A DNA stretch of 64,000 nt. Source: Pseudomonadota bacterium. GTDB taxonomy: Bacteria; Pseudomonadota; Alphaproteobacteria; Caulobacterales; Aquidulcibacteraceae. The notes below the pieces were generated by a model. The model saw nothing but the letters and a program-made list of their open reading frames with translations. It had not been told where the DNA came from and searched no databases. Numbering within the stretch: position 1 is the stretch's first letter; each line of letters opens with the position of its first letter. This document shows, in pieces, positions 28,984 to 36,529 of the stretch. Made by a program: the position numbers and the translations under genes. The stretch is taken from the NCBI GenBank assembly GCA_020161405.1, contig JAIUOD010000003.1:405392-469391 (forward strand), written 5' to 3'.

Positions 28984-31386
28984 TTAATGTGTTACATTAC
29001 CTTCAGAAGTTCCAGGATTTGCCATTCGCGAACGCAGCGCAGCCTCCTGATCCTCATTTGTCCATTCAATCGGGGTTACATTACGAACCAATGCATGTGC
29101 CAAAACCTCATCAGCGCTTGAAACAGGGATAATTTCCATTGCTTCTTTCACATTATCAGGAATATCAGCCAAATCTTTTTCATTATCCTTAGGGATAAGA
29201 ACTTTGGTAACCCCTGCGCGTAATGCAGCAAGTAGTTTTTCCTTAAGTCCACCAATAGGCAGCACACGACCACGCAAAGTAATTTCACCAGTCATAGCAA
29301 CTTTGCGTGAAACAGGAATATCAGTCAAAAGACTTACAATTGCCGTCATCATTGCAATACCCGCCGATGGGCCATCTTTTGGTGTTGCAGCCTCTGGTAC
29401 GTGAACATGTATATCGGTTTGGTCAAACAAAGTTGGACGAATTCCAAATTTTGGTGCCAAAGCCCGAACATAAGATGATGCAGCAGAAATTGATTCTTTC
29501 ATGACATCTTTTAAATTACCGGTAACAGTCATGCGACCTTTGCCATACATTTGAATTGCTTCGATACTTAAAGTATCGCCGCCAACTTCAGTCCATGCAA
29601 GGCCAGTTACGACGCCAACTTGGTCATGCTCTTCGATTTCACCAAATTTATATTTTGGAACACCCGCAAATTCAGAAATATTATCGCCATTAACAATAAC
29701 TTTTTCTGATTTCTTAAGTGAAATTTCACGAACAGCTTTACGCGCAAGATTGGCAATTTCACGCTCAAGGGAACGAACCCCTGCTTCACGTGTATAATTT
29801 CTTATAAGCGCCAAAATCGCGCCATCCTCAACCTCAAATTCATCTGGATTTAATCCATGGTCTTTGATTTGCTTTGGTAAAAGGTAGCTTTTGCTTATTT
29901 CAAGTTTTTCATCTTCTGTATAACCAGCAAGACGAATAATCTCCATTCTATCAAGTAATGCCTGATGGATATTCAATGAATTTGCGGTTGTAATGAACAT
30001 CACATTTGATAAATCATAATCAACTTCAAGATAATGATCATTAAATGTGTTGTTTTGTTCAGGGTCTAAAACCTCAAGCAATGCACTTGCTGGGTCACCG
30101 CGGAAATCGGCGCCCATTTTATCAATTTCATCAAGCAAGAATAATGGATTATTACTTTTTGCTTTTTTCAAAGATTGAATAACACGCCCTGGCATTGAAC
30201 CAATATATGTTCTTCTATGACCACGAATTTCGGCTTCATCACGAACGCCGCCTAAAGCAACACGAACAAAATCACGCCCTGTTGCCTGTGCAATCGACTT
30301 ACCTAAAGAGGTTTTACCAACCCCTGGTGGGCCAACAAGGCAAAGAATCGGTCCGCGAATTTTACCAACCCGCCCCTGTACCGCAAGATATTCAAGGATA
30401 CGTTCTTTAACTTTTTCAAGGCCAAAGTGATCATGATCCAAAATCTCTTGTGCTTTTACAAGGTCATTTTTGGTTTTCTTTTGCGTGCCCCAGGGAAGAG
30501 CTAATAACCAATCCAAATAATTGCGAACCACGGTTGATTCAGCACTCATTGGTGACATTTGTTTAAGCTTCTTAAGCTCTGCATTAGCTTTTATACGTGC
30601 TTCTTTTGAAAGTTTGGTGCGCTTAATTTTATTTTCAAGCTCGCTAACTTCATCGCGGTCATCATCGCTTTCGCCTAATTCGCGCTGAATGGCTTTCATT
30701 TGTTCATTAAGATAATAATCGCGTTGGCTTTTTTCCATTTGGCGTTTAACGCGATTTCTTACCTTACGTTCAACTTGAAGTGCATTAATCTCACCGTCCA
30801 TAATGGCAAGAATTTTTTCAAGGCGCTTTGCAATATTACCAGTTGCCAATAATTCTTGTTTTTGTTCAACTTTAGCAGTCAAATTAGAAGCAACAACATC
30901 AGATATTGATTTTGCATTTTCGTTATTTTGCAAGCCATTTAGAATTTCAGCAGGGATTTTGCGGTTTAATTTTGCATAATTAGAAAATTGTTCTTTGACG
31001 GTTTTTGCAAGAACTTTAACTTCCAAACCATCATCGACTACGTCTTCTAATTCTTCATAATCAACGCGGAAAAAATCATTTTCGCTATTAAATGATGTGA
31101 TTTTTGCGCGCGATTGCCCTTCTACGAGTACGCGAACCGTACCGTCTGGCAATTTAAGCAATTGCATAACATTGGCAATTGTACCAATTTCATAAATATC
31201 ATTCGACTGCGGGTCATCAATGCTTGCATTTTTTTGCGCAGCAAGAATAATCAATTTATTACCATTCATCGCCTCTTCGAGGGCACGAACGGACTTTTCA
31301 CGCCCAACAAATAATGGGCTTACTAATTCTGGAAAAACAACAATATCGCGCAATGGCAATAATGGAAGATTTTTTGCTTCTGACAT
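28984..31386 (-). CDS. lon: ATP-dependent protease Lon (LonA)
   Basis: Cytoplasmic AAA+ serine protease that degrades misfolded and specific regulatory proteins. The 800-residue protein has an N-terminal substrate domain (about 1-210) with a coiled-coil linker, Walker A GPPGVGKT (352-359), Walker B LFLLDE (415-420), and a C-terminal protease domain with Ser674 in PKDGPSAG and the dyad Lys717 in GGLKEK. All key residues are present. It lies downstream of clpX as a separate unit with a 109-base gap holding a heat-shock-type promoter candidate. In Caulobacter, Lon destroys the replication and cell-cycle proteins DnaA, CcrM and SciP. Confidence 0.97.
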   Translation of the reverse strand: MSEAKNLPLLPLRDIVVFPELVSPLFVGREKSVRALEEAMNGNKLIILAAQKNASIDDPQSNDIYEIGTIANVMQLLKLPDGTVRVLVEGQSRAKITSFNSENDFFRVDYEELEDVVDDGLEVKVLAKTVKEQFSNYAKLNRKIPAEILNGLQNNENAKSISDVVASNLTAKVEQKQELLATGNIAKRLEKILAIMDGEINALQVERKVRNRVKRQMEKSQRDYYLNEQMKAIQRELGESDDDRDEVSELENKIKRTKLSKEARIKANAELKKLKQMSPMSAESTVVRNYLDWLLALPWGTQKKTKNDLVKAQEILDHDHFGLEKVKERILEYLAVQGRVGKIRGPILCLVGPPGVGKTSLGKSIAQATGRDFVRVALGGVRDEAEIRGHRRTYIGSMPGRVIQSLKKAKSNNPLFLLDEIDKMGADFRGDPASALLEVLDPEQNNTFNDHYLEVDYDLSNVMFITTANSLNIHQALLDRMEIIRLAGYTEDEKLEISKSYLLPKQIKDHGLNPDEFEVEDGAILALIRNYTREAGVRSLEREIANLARKAVREISLKKSEKVIVNGDNISEFAGVPKYKFGEIEEHDQVGVVTGLAWTEVGGDTLSIEAIQMYGKGRMTVTGNLKDVMKESISAASSYVRALAPKFGIRPTLFDQTDIHVHVPEAATPKDGPSAGIAMMTAIVSLLTDIPVSRKVAMTGEITLRGRVLPIGGLKEKLLAALRAGVTKVLIPKDNEKDLADIPDNVKEAMEIIPVSSADEVLAHALVRNVTPIEWTNEDQEAALRSRMANPGTSEGNVTH

Positions 31387-31423
31387 TCAAACTCACTTTT
31401 GGTGTTTCCACCTATAATAAACA

Positions 31424-31453
31424 GAAATGGTATTATTTTCCCCCAATTTCAAG
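31424..31453 (-). promoter_or_regulatory. Candidate heat-shock (sigma-32) promoter for lon
   Basis: On the minus strand CTTGAAA (31447-31453) is followed after 16 bases by CCATTTC (31424-31430). This resembles the sigma-32 pattern CTTGAAA / CCCCATnT, with one or two -10 mismatches. Its -10 end lies 38 bases upstream of the lon ATG, a sensible leader length. A 5-base C/G inverted repeat overlaps the -35 region and is not a terminator. Confidence 0.5.
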
Positions 31454-31495
31454 GGGGATAAATGGCATTTTGTAGATTTAAAAGCGGTTTAGTTA

Positions 31496-32764
31496 TTAAC
31501 TTGCTTTTGAAGCTGCTGGTTCGCGGCGTTCTGAATAGATTAATAATGGTTGGGCGCGGCCTTCGACAACCTCAACATTAATAACAACTTCTTCAACGCC
31601 TTCAAAAGAAGGTAAATCAAACATTGTATCAAGCAATATAGCCTCTAAAATTGAACGCAAGCCACGCGCACCAGTTTTACGCTGTATCGCTTTTGATGCA
31701 ATTGAATGAAGTGCTTCATCAGTAAAGGTTAGTTTGCAATTTTCCATTTCGAACAAGCGCTGATATTGTTTTACCAATGCATTTTTCGGCTCGGTCAAAA
31801 TGGTTATCAATGCTGGTTCATCTAAATCTTCAAGTGTTGCAAAAACAGGCATACGACCAACAAATTCAGGGATAAGGCCGAATTTCAACAAGTCTTCAGG
31901 TTCAAGATCTTTAAGAACATCGCCTGTGCGTCTGTCATCTTCATCGCGAACTGTTGCGCCAAAGCCAATGCTTGAACCAACACCACGGCGTGAAATAATT
32001 TTATCAAGGCCAGGGAATGCACCACCTGCAATAAATAAAATATTTGTTGTATCAACTTGCAAGAATTCTTGCTGTGGATGTTTACGTCCACCTTGCGGCG
32101 GAACCGATGCAACTGTTCCTTCCATAAGTTTAAGAAGCGCTTGTTGCACACCCTCACCTGAAACATCACGTGTAATTGATGGATTATCTGATTTGCGTGA
32201 AATTTTGTCGATTTCGTCAATATAAACAATACCGCGTTGGGCGCGTTCAACATTATAATCAGAAGCTTGAAGTAATTTCAAAATGATATTTTCAACATCT
32301 TCACCAACATAGCCCGCTTCGGTTAATGTTGTAGCATCGGCCATTGTAAAGGGAACATCAATGATGCGTGCCAAAGTTTGCGCCAAAAGGGTTTTTCCGC
32401 AGCCAGTTGGACCAATCAAAAGAATATTTGATTTTGCCAATTCAACATCATTATTTTTTGCAGAATGGGCAAGGCGTTTATAATGGTTATGAACCGCAAC
32501 AGAAAGAACACGTTTGGCTTTGCTTTGACCAATTACATAATCATCAAGAACCGCTTTAATTTCTTGCGGGCTTGGAACACCTTCTTTTGATTTAACAAAT
32601 TGGGTTTTATTTTCTTCACGAATTATATCCATGCAAAGTTCAACGCATTCATCACAAATGAATACTGTTGGCCCTGCAATTAATTTGCGCACTTCATGTT
32701 GGCTCTTGCCGCAGAAACTACAATAAAGGGTGTTTTTAGTGTCACCGCTTTGCGCTTTTGTCAT
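31496..32764 (-). CDS. clpX: ATP-dependent Clp protease ATP-binding subunit ClpX
   Basis: AAA+ unfoldase that feeds substrates to ClpP. The 422-residue protein has the N-terminal zinc-binding domain (Cys15, Cys18, Cys37, Cys40), Walker A GPTGCGKT (118-125), Walker [10 protein letters not shown], the pore motif GYVG, and the ClpP-docking IGF loop. The ATG at 32764 has GGAG 6 bases before it and is chosen over an in-frame TTG. It lies between clpP and lon in the usual order. Two perfect palindromes sit in its leader. The ClpXP protease drives CtrA turnover in Caulobacterales. Confidence 0.97.
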   Translation of the reverse strand: MTKAQSGDTKNTLYCSFCGKSQHEVRKLIAGPTVFICDECVELCMDIIREENKTQFVKSKEGVPSPQEIKAVLDDYVIGQSKAKRVLSVAVHNHYKRLAHSAKNNDVELAKSNILLIGPTGCGKTLLAQTLARIIDVPFTMADATTLTEAGYVGEDVENIILKLLQASDYNVERAQRGIVYIDEIDKISRKSDNPSITRDVSGEGVQQALLKLMEGTVASVPPQGGRKHPQQEFLQVDTTNILFIAGGAFPGLDKIISRRGVGSSIGFGATVRDEDDRRTGDVLKDLEPEDLLKFGLIPEFVGRMPVFATLEDLDEPALITILTEPKNALVKQYQRLFEMENCKLTFTDEALHSIASKAIQRKTGARGLRSILEAILLDTMFDLPSFEGVEEVVINVEVVEGRAQPLLIYSERREPAASKAS

Positions 32765-32780
32765 TCGCTTCTCCAAAACG

Positions 32781-32796
32781 AAACCGAATTCGGTTT
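32781..32796. promoter_or_regulatory. Perfect 16-base palindrome just upstream of clpX
   Basis: AAACCGAATTCGGTTT is its own reverse complement and ends 17 bases before the clpX ATG, just upstream of the ribosome-binding site. It could be a repressor site or an mRNA hairpin influencing translation. Confidence 0.45.
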
Positions 32797-32805
32797 TCTA
32801 TTGCA

Positions 32806-32826
32806 ACAGATTTATAACAAATCTGT
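32806..32826. promoter_or_regulatory. 21-base palindrome in the clpX promoter region
   Basis: Perfect 8-base arms ACAGATTT and AAATCTGT surround a 5-base centre. On the minus strand it directly overlaps a TTGACA hexamer, so a bound protein could block a promoter there. The -10 partner is uncertain. Confidence 0.45.
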
Positions 32827-32933
32827 CAAATAATTCTTTCTAAAAAGTAGCAATTTAAAAATAATGCTACCAAAATAACTTAAATTTGCATGTTACCAAG
32901 CAAAAATTGTAATATTAACTGTAACAGCCTTTA

Positions 32934-33569
32934 TTAAGCACCCTCAGGAAGGGCACGTTTCTCAAACACATTATCAATTAAACCAAATTCTTTTGCCTCA
33001 TCTGGTGTCATGAAATGGTCGCGGTCAAGGGTTTTTTCCACGCGCTCTAACGGTTGGCCAGTTAGTTTTACATAAATCTCATTCAATCGACGCTTTGTTT
33101 TAAGCATATCTTCGGCATGGCGTTCAATATCTGATGCTGGTCCACGGAAGCCACCTGATGGTTGATGCACCATAATTGAAGAATTAGGCGTTGCCGCACG
33201 AAGCCCAGGTTCGCCCGCTGCTAAAAGCAATGAACCCATCGACGCCGCCTGCCCCATTACCAATGTTGCAACAGGCGAACGAATATATTGCATTGTATCA
33301 TAAATTGCCAAGCCAGCAGTAACCACACCACCAGGGCTATTAATATACATTGAAATTTCTTTTTTCGGGTTTTCTGATTCCAAGAAAAGTAATTGCGCAC
33401 AAATTAATGCCGCCATACCATCTTCAACCGGACCCGAAACAAAAACAATACGTTCGCGCAAAAGACGCGAAAATATGTCAAACGAACGCTCCCCGCGAGA
33501 GCTTTGTTCGATAACCATCGGAACAAGGTTTAAAGAGGTTGCGGGATTATTGTAAAAATCGTCTATCAT
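32934..33569 (-). CDS. clpP: ATP-dependent Clp protease proteolytic subunit ClpP
   Basis: Serine peptidase forming the double heptameric barrel of ClpXP. The 211-residue protein has the complete triad with correct spacing: Ser110 (GQAASMGS), His135 ([10 protein letters not shown]) and Asp184 (LDRDHFM). GGGGAAAAT precedes the ATG at 33569. It sits between tig and clpX, the conserved order, with separate intergenic regions on both sides. Confidence 0.97.
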   Translation of the reverse strand: MIDDFYNNPATSLNLVPMVIEQSSRGERSFDIFSRLLRERIVFVSGPVEDGMAALICAQLLFLESENPKKEISMYINSPGGVVTAGLAIYDTMQYIRSPVATLVMGQAASMGSLLLAAGEPGLRAATPNSSIMVHQPSGGFRGPASDIERHAEDMLKTKRRLNEIYVKLTGQPLERVEKTLDRDHFMTPDEAKEFGLIDNVFEKRALPEGA

Positions 33570-33637
33570 ATTTTCCCCATATAGGTGATATTGTATTCAA
33601 TTACGCGAATTTATTCAGAATTTCGACACTGTACTAG

Positions 33638-33665
33638 ATATTGGGCTAAAAAGAGTTAATTCAAT
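33638..33665 (-). promoter_or_regulatory. Weak heat-shock-like promoter candidate for clpP
   Basis: On the minus strand ATTGAAT (33659-33665) is followed after 13 bases by CCCAATAT (33638-33645), a partial match to the sigma-32 pattern CTTGAAA / CCCCATnT. It lies about 70 bases upstream of the clpP ATG. Two mismatches in the -35 and AT-rich surroundings make it a tentative call. Confidence 0.3.
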
Positions 33666-33690
33666 GTTGCAAACTGTGGAAAAAAACAAA

Positions 33691-33717
33691 AAAAGCCGCC
33701 TTTTAAGGGCGGCTTTT
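33691..33717 (-). terminator. Rho-independent terminator after tig
   Basis: A 10-base perfect stem (33691-33700 with 33708-33717, GCCGCC pairing with GGCGGC plus A4/T4), 7-base loop and a long T-run on the minus strand. It separates tig from clpP. Confidence 0.9.
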
Positions 33718-33738
33718 GTGTTTTTTTTGTGACAAAAA

Positions 33739-35205
33739 CTATTCTTCAGTTTTTTTAGCCGCTTTTTTTGCCTTTGCAGGGGCTTTTTTAGCTTCTTCAT
33801 CTGAAGTTTCAGCTTTGGCTTCTTTTTTAGGTTTAGCCGCCGCTTTTTTAGGTTTTTCAGCTTTTGGCGAAGTTTCAACTTCGTCATCAGACTCTAATTC
33901 TTCGCGGGTAACAGTTTTGTCAGTAACTTTTGCTTTTTCCAAAATATAATCCACAACTTTTTCTTCATATAATGGCGCACGTAATTGAGCCATCATATTT
34001 GGATTTTTTTGGAAGAATTCATAAACTTGACGCTCTTGACCAGGGTAACGTGATGCTTCACGAACCAATGCTTGGCCAATTTCTTGATCAGTAATTTGAA
34101 CTTCGCCAATACGGCCGATTTCAGCAAGAACTAAACCAAGACGAACGCGGCGTTCAGCAATAGTTTTATATTCAGCTTTCAAATCATCTTCTGATTTGCC
34201 TTCATCATCAGGGTCAACATTGCCTTGCGCTTTGTCTGCTTCAACTTGCTGCCAAATCGCATCAAATTCAGCCGCAACCATTTTAGGCGGCAATTCAAAA
34301 GAGTGAGAGGCATCTAATGCATCAAGCAATGAACGTTTTGCTTTTGCACGTGACAGACCGCCAAATTGACGTTCAATATCAACTTTAACCGCTTGTTTTA
34401 AAGCTTCAAGGTCAGAAAGGCCCATACGGGTTGCAAGTTCATCATCAACCTGTGCTTCTTTTGGCGATTGAACATCTGTAACTTTAATATCAAAAGTTGC
34501 AGCTTTGCCCGCCAAAGTTGGAACGCCATATTCTTCAGGGAAAGTTACGTTAATAACAGTTTCATCACCCGCTTTCACGCCAACCAATGCATCCTCAAAA
34601 CCTGGAATGAAAGTGTTAGAGCCAAGAACAACTTGTGCGCCTTCAGCTTTGCCGCCATCGAATGCAACGCCATCGATTTTGCCCAAGAAGTCGCAAATTA
34701 CTGCATCACCTTCTTTTGCTTTACCTTTTTTGGTTTCAAAAGATTGTGATTGTTTTGCAATTTCTTCTAATGCAGTTTGAACTTCGGCATCTGTTGCCTC
34801 GGAAACAGGGCGTGTGATTTCCAATGATTCGATAGCAACAGTTTTAAATTCAGGAAGAATATCAAAAAGAACATCAAAAACTAAATCAGCTTTGCCATCA
34901 ATCACAGCATCAACATTTTCAACACCTGCGATATCAGGGTTAGATGCAGGGCGAACATTATTGTCATTAACTGCTTTATCAACGCCTTGTTGAACCAATT
35001 CATTCAACATTTCAGCCATAATGCCTTTGCCATACATTTTTTTGATGTGTGCCAAAGGAACTTTGCCTTTACGGAAACCTTTAAGGTTCATATTAGGCGC
35101 GATTTCGGCAATTTTAGTATCTAATGAAGTTGCGATTTCTGCCTTTTCTACAGTTACATTATAAACTACTGAAAGGCCTTCTTTTGATTTTTCAACGATT
35201 TTCAT
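33739..35205 (-). CDS. tig: Trigger factor (ribosome-associated chaperone and prolyl isomerase)
   Basis: Binds ribosomal protein L23 and shields nascent chains. The 488-residue protein has the ribosome-docking signature GFRKGKVP (about 42-49), an FKBP-type domain (GDAVICDFLGKIDGVAFDGG, about 160-240) and a C-terminal helical chaperone domain. The last 45 residues form a Lys/Ala/Glu-rich tail (KPKKAAAKPKKEAK and on), a low-complexity extension seen in some alphaproteobacterial trigger factors. The ATG at 35205, preceded by GGAAG, is chosen over an upstream TTG. It heads the tig-clpP-clpX-lon series. Confidence 0.96.
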   Translation of the reverse strand: MKIVEKSKEGLSVVYNVTVEKAEIATSLDTKIAEIAPNMNLKGFRKGKVPLAHIKKMYGKGIMAEMLNELVQQGVDKAVNDNNVRPASNPDIAGVENVDAVIDGKADLVFDVLFDILPEFKTVAIESLEITRPVSEATDAEVQTALEEIAKQSQSFETKKGKAKEGDAVICDFLGKIDGVAFDGGKAEGAQVVLGSNTFIPGFEDALVGVKAGDETVINVTFPEEYGVPTLAGKAATFDIKVTDVQSPKEAQVDDELATRMGLSDLEALKQAVKVDIERQFGGLSRAKAKRSLLDALDASHSFELPPKMVAAEFDAIWQQVEADKAQGNVDPDDEGKSEDDLKAEYKTIAERRVRLGLVLAEIGRIGEVQITDQEIGQALVREASRYPGQERQVYEFFQKNPNMMAQLRAPLYEEKVVDYILEKAKVTDKTVTREELESDDEVETSPKAEKPKKAAAKPKKEAKAETSDEEAKKAPAKAKKAAKKTEE

Positions 35206-35368
35206 TTTATCTTCCTGCTGTGCAGTCCTTAGCAATGATGTCAAAAGTGCCCAATTCACACGTAATTGAGGCGCATTTGCGCACCATAAAAAACTCGAAT
35301 GCGCGCCTATGCCACTAAACGCTTTATGTGTCTAGTTTTTCGTCAAGATTCTTAGCAGTTTAAAACCA

Positions 35369-35399
35369 AAAATGGCTCAAGCAACGCTTGAGCCATTTT
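35369..35399 (-). terminator. Strong hairpin terminator downstream of tRNA-Leu
   Basis: A 14-base perfect stem (35369-35382 with 35386-35399) with a 3-base loop, followed on the minus strand by T5GGT4. It fits the end of the tRNA-Leu transcript, and A/T flanks make it potentially bidirectional. Confidence 0.85.
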
Positions 35400-35458
35400 G
35401 CAAATATGCCAAGAAAAAGCAAAAACCACTCTTTTTGATTTTTCTTGTCCGATTAAAC

Positions 35459-35501
35459 CAACTTGCTAAGTGAGGCGCGAAGCGCCGAGGGCGGCAAGTT
35501 G
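35459..35501. repeat. Nested inverted repeat beside tRNA-Leu
   Basis: An outer 8-base stem (CAACTTGC at 35459-35466 with GCAAGTTG at 35494-35501) encloses an inner 5-base stem GGCGC-GAA-GCGCC (35474-35486). The GC-rich core contrasts with its AT-rich surroundings. The form resembles a REP-like or other dispersed palindromic unit. I did not find a second copy in this window by eye. Confidence 0.5.
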
Positions 35502-35511
35502 AGATTTATCT

Positions 35512-35596
35512 TGGTGCGGTCGGAGAGGGTCGAACTCTCACGCCTCGCGGCGCTGGAACCTAAATCCAGTGCGTCTGCCAGTTCCGCCACGACCGC
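35512..35596 (-). tRNA. tRNA-Leu (TAG)
   Basis: An 85-base class-II tRNA on the minus strand with acceptor GCGGTCG pairing with CGACCGC, D-arm GGCGGAACTGGCAGACGC, anticodon stem CTGGA/TCCAG with loop TTTAGGT (anticodon TAG), a long variable arm (GCCGCGAGGCGT), T-loop GTTCGAC, discriminator A and encoded CCA. It decodes CUA and probably other CUN codons. Confidence 0.96.
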
Positions 35597-35680
35597 ATCA
35601 AGAGGCGCCTATGTCGTAGAAAAGTGATAAAAGGTCAATAATCTTTTCTGCAAAAGATAAAAATTTTGCAGTCTTTATTC

Positions 35681-36529
35681 CTAAATCGATGCAATACAGC
35701 GTACAGCTTCATTACCAATAAGGCTTATTGCACCCAAATCGGCATTTTTGAAACCTAGTATCAATGCGCGTTCTTGCACACATATAAAGGGTAATTCACC
35801 GCCCATTTGCGCCATATTTATAACTGGCGCTAGTGTTTCAATTAAATTTTGCGCTTTGTCACGGGCGCTTAAATTATCAAAACTCCATGCTTCGAGTGAA
35901 TTATTTGGCGCGGTTACTGGCGATAGCTTTTTATCTGTCGGCAATTTAATTGGCCAAATTTCGCCGCGTGGCAATGCGATTAGAATTGATTTGAAATCCT
36001 CTTTAAGCCTTATGACACAAAAACCCATTTTTTGCGTTTGCAAACTAACAATCGCAAAGCCATGCACATTACCACTTAGGCAATTTGAATATTCGCTTTC
36101 ATTTTGCGCCAAAAGCCCCGCACCCACTATTTCACTTATGGCAATATCAATCGCGCTTTTAGCAATTGCGCCCTTATGCACGATTTTTGAAGCTGCGCTT
36201 TGGGTTTTAAAAGTTCGATAAAGACCACGAATGGCAATAATCACCCCGCCAAGTAGAATCAAAAAAGGTATGAAACTTAATAGATAAGATAATAAACCAC
36301 CAGTTTTAGCACCAAGCGGCGCGATAATTGCCAAAACAATAAAACTTAAAAAAACAAGGCCAATGGCGCCCAAAAGCATTGAACCCTGTGCACCAAGCCT
36401 TGCGCGCGAGGTTTCTATCGCAGTTTGCGAATCTAATTTCACATCATTTGCAATTTTTTTTAATTTTAGCCAAATTGACAAATCAAATACCCTTTTGCCA
36501 ATTCTTGCCTGATGCGGATTTAAAAACAA
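35681..36529 (-). CDS. Two-helix membrane protein overlapping the mfd stop, unknown function
   Basis: Up to 282 residues. A basic N-terminus is followed by two adjacent hydrophobic helices (about 50-75 and 80-100) and a soluble C-terminal domain from about 110 to the end. The architecture resembles DUF3137 proteins, but I cannot confirm that family. There is no early ATG: a TTG at 36529 overlaps the mfd stop, and a TTG at 36481 has AAGGG 8 bases before it and may be the true start. It is most likely coupled to mfd. Confidence 0.65.
   Translation of the reverse strand: MFLNPHQARIGKRVFDLSIWLKLKKIANDVKLDSQTAIETSRARLGAQGSMLLGAIGLVFLSFIVLAIIAPLGAKTGGLLSYLLSFIPFLILLGGVIIAIRGLYRTFKTQSAASKIVHKGAIAKSAIDIAISEIVGAGLLAQNESEYSNCLSGNVHGFAIVSLQTQKMGFCVIRLKEDFKSILIALPRGEIWPIKLPTDKKLSPVTAPNNSLEAWSFDNLSARDKAQNLIETLAPVINMAQMGGELPFICVQERALILGFKNADLGAISLIGNEAVRCIASI

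Larger units (their letters stand above)
35206..35511. other. Spacer between tig and tRNA-Leu holding two large inverted repeats
   Basis: This 306-base region has no coding frame of note. It holds the presumed tig promoter on the minus strand (not confidently placed), a 14-base-stem terminator at 35369-35399 and a nested inverted repeat at 35459-35501, both annotated separately. Confidence 0.6.

Noticed and set aside
31440..31457. A C5/G5 hairpin between clpX and lon as a terminator
   Set aside because: No T-run follows on either strand, and it overlaps the lon promoter candidate.
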